Origin: Dryocosmus kuriphilus
Lineage: Eukaryota; Arthropoda; Insecta; Hymenoptera; Cynipidae
Length of the DNA stretch: 64,000 nucleotides
Assembly (NCBI GenBank): GCA_038277395.1
Contig: CM076196.1
Span: forward strand, 92,566,236 to 92,630,235
Direction of reading: 5' to 3'
Shown: positions 55,720-64,000 of the stretch, in pieces
Position numbering within the stretch: the stretch's first letter is position 1
Layout of the letters: each line of letters starts with the position of its first letter
The notes under the pieces: generated by a model
What the model was told of the DNA's origin: nothing
The model's input: the letters and a program-made list of their open reading frames with translations, nothing else
The model's database searches: none
Made by a program: the position numbers and the translations under genes

Positions 55720-56238
55720 CTTCAATTATATGAAACAGTCTTTAGGCGCTGACTGCGAATATCGTATAAGGAAGAACGAAGAATAAAACTCGACCATCAG
55801 CCAGGTGGCGAAGGTCGCGCGCGTCACATCTATAAATATATTTTGTGAGTTGCTGCTTTTTCGTGTTCATTGCGTCATGCCTCCGAGGCAAAAACTTTCG
55901 GAAGATGAAAGGAGAAATCGGTTAATTGAGCGGACGAGGAAGGCTGCAATGAAACGAAAGGAGTTAAGAAGAAGAAAATTTCAAAATTTAACAGCGGAGC
56001 AGCTTCAGAAAAAATGTGCATCGGCAAGAAGAGAAAATTTTACAACCGAAAAATATGAAAATGAAAAGATATAATATTAAGTGATTAAAATAAAATAATT
56101 GCAATTTGAGGGCTAAAATAACAAAATTTCATAAAACATACTATTTAATTCAGAATACTGACAGGAATACAGAATACTGATAGGAATACGCCTGACGAGG
56201 GTTGGTGAGCGAAGTAAGCAAGGGGCGGAGCCCCCTAG
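55720..56238 (+). mobile_element. Non-autonomous Helentron with a Rep start remnant
   Basis: It is flanked by TA tracts on both sides. The right end reads GAGCGAAGTAAGCAAG, then the hairpin GGGGC-GGA-GCCCC and CTAGT, the standard Helitron/Helentron 3' terminus. The left end lies at about TCCTTCAATTATATGAAACA. Inside is a 66-codon frame. Length is about 520 bp. Confidence 0.7.
55877..56074 (+). CDS. N-terminal part of a Helitron Rep/helicase-type protein
   Basis: ATG at 55877, MPPRQKLSEDERRNRLIERT, then a strongly basic RKAAMKRKELRRRKFQN and NFTTEKYENEKI, stop at 56072-56074. The Arg/Lys-rich start resembles the N-terminal tail of Helitron-encoded proteins. The Rep and helicase domains are absent, so the frame is intact but much too short. 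It may be translated, but no activity is implied. It lies 160 bp before the element's 3' hairpin. Confidence 0.45.
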   Translation: MPPRQKLSEDERRNRLIERTRKAAMKRKELRRRKFQNLTAEQLQKKCASARRENFTTEKYENEKI

Positions 56239-56429
56239 TATATATATAGTATGTATATATGGTACAATAATAAGTAAGGTAATATAAAAGCAAATTTATG
56301 AGTAGCATAAAGTATAATATACAATAATATATAATAATTAAATATATAATATAACGCGCCAGTCTCAAATATTTGCAAATGTACGTATCAATCAAACTAT
56401 TGTATCAATTGTTTATTCATACTATCACC
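56239..56429. other. AT-rich spacer
   Basis: TA-rich sequence between the Helentron end and the LINE. No gene. Confidence 0.6.
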
Positions 56430-59084
56430 ATTTTACGGGTTTGAGAGACTTTGTATAACCATACATTCTTCATGCCGCATATACATACAATTCCTTATTT
56501 CTACCTCACCATTATATACAAATTTTTCATAATATCTAGACAACCTACGCGCTTCCATTCGAGACCTTGGGCTTCCGTTTCTTCTTAGCATTTCCATTCT
56601 ATTCATGGTACATAAATTCGCTACTCTACTGACTCTACTGACTTATTTTTCTTCTAATGTGATCCTTCTTGGCTTTTCTCTATTTTGTGTGTCCTGCTCT
56701 TTCTCTCAACTTTTCCAGGATTGTCATCCAGCTCTCTCTCTGTCCATTCCCATTCAGAACCTCTTTCACTCTCTTTCTACAATCTTCCCTTCTTTTTTAT
56801 TTCCTACACACCTCTCTAACACATGCATCATTGATTTCTGCTCATACCCACATACTCTATAACGAGCCTCTTCCTCTTTCATCAAGTACCTGCACGCTCT
56901 TACACCCTGTCCCATTCTGAATCTTATTACTCCATTCCATTTACTCTCCTTTCTTAGTCTTTTTCAGATATTATGGCTCTCCTTCTCACATCACCATACT
57001 GTACCAGCTATTGTACCTTGACTCCAAGACCTTTCTCCAACTTTCCTCTCCTTGTTTCGCCAGAATATCATCCTCTATTACTTGCCAGTCCCCACTTCGC
57101 ACATTCACACTCCATTCTCTCCTTCTTGTGTACCTTTCTTCTTCCCATTTCGACCGTCTCATGTTCCCCTTCCTCTTTTTGTCTTCTATCTCCCTTGCAC
57201 ACGCTTTTGCGATTTTACTTCCTTCTCCTTTCCTTAGTTTTTCTTCAAGACCCCAAGCCCTTTTTAGCTGCCTTACCACCATTCCTTCTCGGCTTATCAT
57301 TTTCCTCAACATACAACCTGGGCAGCTTCATTCCTCCCTAATGACCTACTCAGAAATCCGTCGTGCATGCTTTCCACTTTCTTATATTCCTTCCATCCCC
57401 ATACCTCCGTTCCACAAGTTACCACTGACCACACTAATGCATCGAACATCCACACTCTTATTCTCCAATCATTCTTGAACCTTTTCTTCTCTATGCCCCA
57501 CACTTAGCAGATTACCTTACTCCCACATTCCAACCTCTTCCTCACCTGCAACTCATTTCCTCCTCCCGCTTCAAACTAGAATTCTAGGTAACAGAACTCT
57601 TCTACCATTTCCACTACCCCGCCATTCATCTTCCATTCATACTCTATTCTACACTTTCTCTTTCTGAAGCACACCAGCTTAGTTTTATTCACATTCACTG
57701 TTAGATCTTTCTCTCAAGTATAAAACCTCTTCAAGTAATCTCATCATTAAAATTATCCCCCTTTCATCATTCGCTACTAACACTATATCATCCGCGTATG
57801 CTAGTGAATATAAATTCCCATTTCCCAGGTTCGTACCCCCATTACATTTTCTTGACAATTTCTCCTCTAAGTCTGCCAGTAGTATACTAAACAGTAGTGG
57901 ACTCAGTGGACATCCCTACCTCAGACACCATCCCGGCCAGAACTCCTCTCCTTTCTGTTCCCCTATTCTCACCCTCATCATGGTTTCTAAAAATATCTCC
58001 TTTATTCTCTCTACCAGACTTTGTTCTATTGCTCTTTCTTTCAAAGCCTTCCAGAGCAACCTTCTGTTGACCGGGTCAAAAGCCGCTTTAAAGTCAACAA
58101 AAAGTGCAGCCAGTTTTCCTTTCTTCTGACACGAGTTCCTATTGATTAAATAGTTGTGCACGTAAATATTATCTATTATCCACATCCCTTTCGTGGAATC
58201 TGTTTGGTTGTGCAGTATGCTCCCCCCCTCCTCCACCTGTCTTTCCAACATGTTCCTGAGCACGTCTGCGTAAACTTTGTAGCCCACAGACATGAGTGTG
58301 ATGGACTATAGAATCCTGCACCTTTTTGCCCTCTCCTTTCTTAATCAGTGGTAATATCAACCCAGTCCGTCAATCCTTCGGCCATCCCTCTCCTTTCCAT
58401 AAATTGTTACAGATTCTCCACATCTCTTCTCTCACCTTTTCCCCACCATACTTCAGTGCTCGTCGTTTTCGATGCATCCTCCCCTGTAGCCTTGTTTCCT
58501 TTCAACGTTGTAATTGCTTGATTTATCTCCTCCTTACTGATTCGGTTTCCTCTTTTTTTGCCCTCTGCAACTACCTTCTTCCCTTATCCCCGCTCCCTAT
58601 TTCCCACAACTCTTAGTAATCCCTTAAAGTACTCCGTCCATTTTTTCGCCTCTATTTCTTCGTTTATACACTTCCTTTCTCCTCTTTCCCTATTTATCAC
58701 TTTCCATTCCCTCCATTCTTTTACCGCTTTCTCAACCTCCTTCACGTACCTTTCTTTCTCCTTTTGCTTCTTTTCGCTCAACATTTTCTCGTGCTATCTT
58801 TTCCTCCAGTTGTGATCTCCTTTCTCCATTTCTCCACTCCTCCATTTTCATGTGCATGCTTTAATATTTGCTTCACTCTCTCTGCATCCTCATCCCACCA
58901 TCCTCTCTTACCTTCCTCTCCTTCGTTTGTTGGTCTTACTTTATTCCTTATTTTATTAATCATCTCTTTAAGTTTTTCTATCCTTTTATATATTCCTTCC
59001 TCTTCGATTCTTCGCCAATCCTCGTTTTCCATTTTTATTTAAAATCCCTTACCTTATCTTCCGCCCACCTCCCCATTTTCAATT
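56430..59084 (-). pseudogene. LINE ORF2, reverse transcriptase and C-terminal region
   Basis: The RT begins with LPLIKKGEGKKVQD at about 58355, then GYKVYADVLRNMLERQVEEG, KGMWIIDNIYVHNYLINRNS and ALFVDFKAAFDPVNRRLLWK (motif A Asp). The catalytic box YSLAYADDIVLVAND is intact at about 57775-57813. The C-terminal part reads FDALVWSVVTCGTEVWGWKE (57306-57503) and a Cys-rich end near 56850. 58584-59032 is the linker between endonuclease and RT. Frames change repeatedly, so it is inactive. Confidence 0.82.
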
Positions 59085-59880
59085 TTATTTCCCCATTTTC
59101 AATTTTATTTCCCCATTTCCTCCCGTTCTCCTTCTACCGCGCTTTGGGCTTCTACCTTGCAACGTGGCTATAACCAGAAAGTGTTCGGATCCAATCTCAT
59201 TTCCCACTTCCATTCTAACCATCAGCTTCTTGATTCTTTCTTCTGCTAGAATGTAATCTCTTACCGTGTCTCCTTTACCTGTAAACGTCACCTCTCCCTG
59301 TTCATCCTCCCTTGTATTACCATTACAAATGAACCACTCGGCCTCTCCTATCAGATCTAGAAGCATTCTTCCCTCTCGGTCCGTTTCCCTGTGCTTTTAG
59401 TTTCTCATAAATACTTCGTTTTTTCGTCCCAAAAATTAGCCCCTTGTTCACAGGTGCATGCATTGAGATTCCCTCCTATTGACACCAAATCTCCCTCCTT
59501 TGCACTGTCCATCTTCCTATATCTTACTGCTTCCTTGTTCTTCTCCCCTTCTCCTATATACACATACAATGTTCACTCTTACTTTCCCCAATTTTATTTT
59601 GCTTACCATTTTTCCCTCCTTTTCCTCCGCAATCTCACGTTCACCCTCCTCTACTACCAATTCCTTTCTTACGCTTGACATCATTTCCCCCATTGCTCTC
59701 CCTTTTACGTTTTCCTTTCTAGCTTCTTGCATATCCCATACATAGCCTTTCGGTAACCTTCTTTTCCGGCCCTTCCACTCCTTCTTGTCCATCGATGCTT
59801 CCCTCATCTTTACTAGTTCCCACTTTTGCACTTCTTCCCAGAATCCTGTGTCCTTGTTCTTTAATCCTGACACATTCTAA
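59085..59880 (-). pseudogene. LINE ORF2, APE-type endonuclease domain
   Basis: Starts near 59873 as MSGLKNKDTGFWEEVQKWEL, the usual opening of the endonuclease in this insect LINE group; RRLPKGYVWDMQEARKENVK and GRAMGEMMSSV follow. After a frame change, EAEWFICNGNTREDEQGEVT and GDTVRDYILAEERIKKL, then VGNEIGSEHFLVIATL, carry the conserved D-Y and S-(D/E)-H positions; the catalytic Asp of SDH is Glu here. It would nick target DNA. Confidence 0.72.
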
Positions 59881-61370
59881 AATGCTACCTTCACTTCTCT
59901 CTCTTTGCCCTTTCCTACTTTATTCCTTCCATTCCATTCCTTTCGATGTGTGTAAACTCCTCCGCCGACCCTGTGTCCTCACTATTTTCACCTTGCCTCC
60001 TTCCTTCCTCTGTCCATGTCCTGCCTTCTCTCAGCCCTTCTACTCTACTACTTCCTACTACCCACTTTTTTTCCTCTCTTTCCGTGCCCTGCGCTCTATC
60101 ATCCATTTTCTCTTTCTCTTCAGACACGTCAACTCTTCTTCTATTCTCTCTTTTCTTCCTTTCAGCGCCTTTTTCTTACCCATTATTTCATACTTGTTCT
60201 CCTCGCTTCCTAGTCTCACTAACAGTAGCCCTCTGCCCCTTCCTTCTCCCTATTCTCTTTATCTCTTTCCTCCTTACTTGTACTTCAATGTCTTTCATCA
60301 GTTTCCTGATCCCGTTCTCTCCTGTTCCGCTATCTGTTTTTATGCCTTTGCCAATCACATTTTTTTCCCTCTTTGCCCTTTCCTATCCTTCCATTCTTCT
60401 TTCCACTTGTATCAGTCTACTACTTAATCTGCCGTTATCTTCTTTCGATTACTTACTACCCGATCCCCTCTTCTTCCCTATGCTCATACCTCATATCCAG
60501 TTTGCGCACTCTCTCCTCTATCTGTTTTATTTCCTTTTTCCTTTCTCCATAGATTTCCGACGCCATTTCTCTATGCTTTCCAGTTTATTCCATACCTTTT
60601 CTTTTTCCAATTACCATCGTTCATCCTATTCTTCTAATTTCTCTCTCACTTTGCTAAACTCATCCCGAACGGTGTCTTCGCCTTTCCTCTACATGCATTC
60701 AAACCTTTCACAGGTCTCTCCTTTAAATCCTTTAATTAACGCTTCTATTTTGTGAAACATATCCCCCTCCCCTCTTTCCCTTTCTGTTGCTTTCCTTTTA
60801 TGTTTAGTTTTCTTACTCTCTTTATCCTTTCTCGTTCCTGATCCTCTTTTCTTTTTCTTTTATCAACCCCCGAGTTATCTCCCTCACTACTATTCTTGCT
60901 TCTCGATTGTTGCCAATTTCTCAAGAATCTACTTGATCCTTCACTGCTCGTTCTGTCTCTGTTCAGAGTCCTGACGTTCGTCGGCCCGTTAATTCTTTTT
61001 CGCCCATCCCACCGCTTACAAACTTACCCCCTTGACCCCAAACCTTCACCTTCGATGCAATCACTTTCGCTTATTATCCTCCCGCGCCCTCGCCTTTCCT
61101 AAGTTCTGATCAAAACTCCCAAAAGACGTTATTACCAGCTTAACTGAAAATCACGATTCATTCACTTTTCTCTTTTTTCACATTCATTCACACTTCTTTT
61201 TGCACCTCCTTCACTCACTCTTAAACATTTATCCGCCACTTTTTTACTCATCACACCTTCACCCTTCTCAATCAACGCGTCCCCTTTCTTCAGCCAAAAA
61301 GATAGCACGCGACAAAACACCGTACGTACACTATCGACACTGAAAACCGAAGCCCGTTGCAAATGTACAT
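59880..61370 (-). pseudogene. ORF1 of the LINE, coiled-coil type, broken
   Basis: Highly charged Lys/Glu/Arg sequence in several minus-strand frames (for example 59915-60127, MSEEKEKMDDRAQGTEREEK; 61162-61362, KKGDALIEKGEGVMSKKVAD), as in LINE ORF1 proteins with long coiled coils. No RRM or zinc knuckle could be made out with confidence. Many stops. The long plus-strand frames opposite are mirror by-products of the purine-rich strand. Confidence 0.5.
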
Positions 61371-61898
61371 AAATATCTTAAAATGCTTTTTCGTCCAATA
61401 GTCCAATTTGCAGAACTTTCTTAATTTTTTTTAAACAAAATAGAGCGGAAAACTTAATCATACCATTGAAATTTGAAAACTTTTGGAAATAAAGTGAATT
61501 GATCGTCTCCACCTACTCGCCTAAACAGAACAATCCAAGTTGACGTAATTTTACCAGAAAGGTGAGCCTTGGTCGTACCCAGGGCCAATTCGGACATGCC
61601 CCCTCACCTAACAAGATCACATACAGAGGTGTGAATGTACCCTTGTGACCAATTTTATTACTTTTAAGTCAGCGGAACTGATTATAGGTACGCTAGTAGT
61701 CTTTCCGCAGCTAGGTTTCTACTCTAATCTAATATCTTTGGCCGAGCTGTCGAGACGACAGTATGGATATTCATAGAGACATAGAATCCTTGGAGAAAGT
61801 TTTTATTAAGTTTCACTGATTCGAATTTCGATGCAAGAAAACTATATAATATAACAGTTCTGTTCACTGACATTTCTGTCTGAATTCTTAGTGTAATT
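61371..61898. other. Unassigned stretch before the assembly gap
   Basis: No frame or repeat recognised on either strand. Confidence 0.5.
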
Positions 61899-62398
61899 NN
61901 NNNNNNNNNNNNNNNNNNNNNNNNNNNNNNNNNNNNNNNNNNNNNNNNNNNNNNNNNNNNNNNNNNNNNNNNNNNNNNNNNNNNNNNNNNNNNNNNNNNN
62001 NNNNNNNNNNNNNNNNNNNNNNNNNNNNNNNNNNNNNNNNNNNNNNNNNNNNNNNNNNNNNNNNNNNNNNNNNNNNNNNNNNNNNNNNNNNNNNNNNNNN
62101 NNNNNNNNNNNNNNNNNNNNNNNNNNNNNNNNNNNNNNNNNNNNNNNNNNNNNNNNNNNNNNNNNNNNNNNNNNNNNNNNNNNNNNNNNNNNNNNNNNNN
62201 NNNNNNNNNNNNNNNNNNNNNNNNNNNNNNNNNNNNNNNNNNNNNNNNNNNNNNNNNNNNNNNNNNNNNNNNNNNNNNNNNNNNNNNNNNNNNNNNNNNN
62301 NNNNNNNNNNNNNNNNNNNNNNNNNNNNNNNNNNNNNNNNNNNNNNNNNNNNNNNNNNNNNNNNNNNNNNNNNNNNNNNNNNNNNNNNNNNNNNNNNN
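61899..62398. other. Assembly gap, exactly 500 N
   Basis: A round number suggests a placeholder gap of unknown true length. Any frames that span it are artefacts. Confidence 0.98.
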
Positions 62399-62659
62399 GA
62401 AAATCCAATTTAAAAACAATAACAGTAGTTGAATATAAATGTTAAAAGCTTTATGTTGAGACGGAGAAGAATAAAATAAAGAGTCATGACAGGATGGCAG
62501 AGTCAGACTGGCGAATTAAATATCAGAATTCTTAAACTTGAAAACGCAATCTGATGGTGAAAGTGATAATTATGTAGATAAGACAGGAATTTATATAAAA
62601 ATATAAGCAGTGGATGAATGTAACATATTTATGATAAAATAGGAATTCTTAAATTATAA

Positions 62660-63170
62660 TTTTGTGAGAAAGGCTTGGATTTTTTATAGAATTGGCATAT
62701 TCGCGTGTTCGAGCTTCAATTGGTCTACCCGTTCCACCTGATGTAGGAAGAGTCACAATCGTTGCATTCATATTTATAGATAACCCCTGAAAGTTTACCT
62801 TTTGGAAGGGGTTCTTTTAAATTATTTGAAAATCTAGAAAGTTTGTTAACTGGTAGGAGGATAGTTTTGATATTATAATTACTTAAAATTTGCTCAATCT
62901 TTTCTGAAATACTTTTAATATAAGAAACAACTGTGAAATCAATAACATTATTAAGAATTCTGGAAACAAATCTGGACAAATTATAAGTAGGCCCATTAAT
63001 TGTGGAAACGATTAATCTTAAGGGATTATTATCTTTGTGAATTTTTGGAAGTCCAAAAGCTTTAAGAGTGATGGAGGAATAAGTTCTAATAGATTTCGCT
63101 TCAACATAAGAAATGAATCCATTTTGTTCTAAGTTAGTTATCAGTTTATTACTTCTTCTTTATAACTTTC
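62660..63170 (-). pseudogene. Penelope-like element: RT edge joined to GIY-YIG endonuclease
   Basis: Reading leftwards: KAFGLPKIHKDNNPLRLIVS and INGPTYNLSRFVSRIL are the early RT motifs of Penelope-like elements. Then, without the RT core, EPLPKGKLSGVIYKYECNDC and DSSYI(R) form the GIY-YIG start, where the Gly of Y-I-G is Arg. After a frameshift GRPIEARTREYANSIKNPSL continues the nuclease. The RT catalytic core has been deleted in frame. Family assignment is firm. Confidence 0.75.
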
Positions 63171-63174
63171 AGAC

Positions 63175-64000
63175 TTTTCATCCCTAACCCTTATAAAAAC
63201 TTTTTTCTATTGGGTCCACCTTCCTTATTAAATCCACCAATTTCTCCTTTCCTTTCATATTCCCTTCCACTATATCCATTCTCCTTTTCAGTTCACATAT
63301 CTCGCTATCTCACTTTGTTTCCGTTCTTTTAATGTCCTCCCTCAAACTTTCTACGTCATCTATTCCCTTCCTTATTTTCTTAAAAACTCAACCAGTTTTT
63401 CTAAAGTTCCGTGCTGGCCTTCCTTTTTGTCATTCCTCTTTTTCCTGTCTTGTGGCATATCCTGCAACTCCAGCCAACTGCTCGCTTTATATTTCTTGAG
63501 CAGTTTATCGTCAAAGAGACTACTTTCCGACTCCTCTCTTTCACTCTTCCTTCCCCAGAATTTTACCGTGGTTCGTTCGATCGTGCCTTGCGATCTTACT
63601 TGCTACTCGTGTTCCCTCTCGTCCCGCTTTACTATCATGCTTCGTTCTCCCTCACCTTTTCCCTCTGGCTGTTCAGTGGTCTTTCAGTCGGCGCTCTGAA
63701 ACACTCATCTCCCTTCTAACTCGACTCTTCTTACTCTCCTACAACCCAGTTCATGGATCTGATACTATCTCATCTCCCACTAGGCGTTTCCACTGTCGAG
63801 ACAGAAATCCAGCTGATTCCCTAAACTCAAAATTTACGTGCTGTTTTTCCTATCTTCTTCTTTATTCTCTTAGATTCTCTAAATATATTTATTATTTCTA
63901 ACTTACCCCAAGCTGCTCTTTTACTCCCTTTTCTACTTTTATTACTACTTCTACTTCTTTTTCACTTACACATGTTACCAAACGTGCACTCAGTACTCGT
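63175..64000 (-). pseudogene. LINE ORF1-like coiled-coil region, partial
   Basis: The strand bias is the same as at 56.4-61.4 kb. The minus strand reads LLKKYKASSWLELQDMPQDR near 63490 and RREDIKRTETK-like, ELKRRMDIVEGNMKGKEKLV near 63280, charged heptad-like sequence as in LINE ORF1 proteins. Stops interrupt it and the window ends before any endonuclease would appear. Confidence 0.5.

Larger units (their letters stand above)
56430..61370 (-). mobile_element. Near full-length LINE, decayed
   Basis: About 4.9 kb on the minus strand with a 5' region (61370-61160), ORF1-like (about 61100-59880), and ORF2 with endonuclease, RT and a C-terminal Cys-rich end. The plus strand is strikingly C/T-rich (coding strand G/A-rich, Lys/Glu/Arg-rich proteins). 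No poly-A tail or target duplication could be identified, so the exact ends are approximate. Confidence 0.8.

Noticed and set aside
57011..60755. Long plus-strand open frames rich in Ser, Leu, Pro and Phe
   Set aside because: They lie opposite a purine-rich LINE coding strand; the pyrimidine-rich complement stays open for compositional reasons and has no domain.
61724..62419. Open frames of 188-231 codons across the N run
   Set aside because: They consist mostly of undefined residues spanning an assembly gap.

Overview
The window reads as transposon-rich, AT-rich nuclear DNA of an arthropod. An insect, and plausibly a hymenopteran, is most likely: the LINE, Gypsy, mariner, Polinton and Penelope relics all have insect-type proteins, but no host gene is present to fix the species. 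I found no confident single-copy host gene, tRNA or rRNA. Nearly all coding sequence is decayed mobile-element sequence with stops, frameshifts and internal deletions.

Layout. 1-5,452 (minus strand) is a Polinton/Maverick relic, read from right to left as DNA polymerase B, packaging ATPase, an unnamed Polinton gene, integrase and one further gene running off the window edge. 5,453-6,400 has a weak intron-containing gene candidate. 6,427-8,190 (plus) is a broken gene unit with a tegument-USP-like cysteine-protease motif and a PIF1-type helicase, split by a 773-bp inverted-repeat insertion and followed by a 36-bp perfect palindrome. 8,834-15,461 is a nearly complete env-bearing Gypsy (errantivirus-like) retroelement with LTRs, primer site, polypurine tract and a 4-bp target duplication (CCAT), sitting inside a diverged tandem repeat of about 410 bp.

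15,466-25,884 is mostly repeats: copies of one unnamed dispersed repeat (two of them head to head), a 158-bp satellite, and a gag-bearing repeat copy. A second Gypsy element (25,885-33,587, duplication TCTC) is nested in that copy. 33,592-39,750 holds more of the same gag-bearing family plus the LTR, primer site, leader and gag start of a third Gypsy family. 39,752-44,893 holds a miniature Helentron-like end, a cluster of GGAGGCG motifs, an AT-rich desert and Penelope-like repeats.

45,515-47,740 is a DDE transposon with about 350-bp terminal inverted repeats, each built of tandem units. A truncated mariner and an internally deleted Gypsy copy follow (47,839-52,140). 52,496-55,655 is a third copy of the dispersed repeat, interrupted by a 5'-complete but internally deleted LINE with an 11-bp target duplication. 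55,720-56,238 is a non-autonomous Helentron. 56,430-61,370 is a near full-length but dead LINE on the minus strand. A 500-N assembly gap, a Penelope-like fragment and another LINE ORF1 end the window.

Most notable for follow-up: an HDV-like ribozyme candidate starting exactly at the 5' end of the 53-55 kb LINE; the dispersed repeat whose copies share a reading frame and stop codon; the USP-PIF1 unit; the tandem-unit TIR transposon; and the GGAGGCG cluster.
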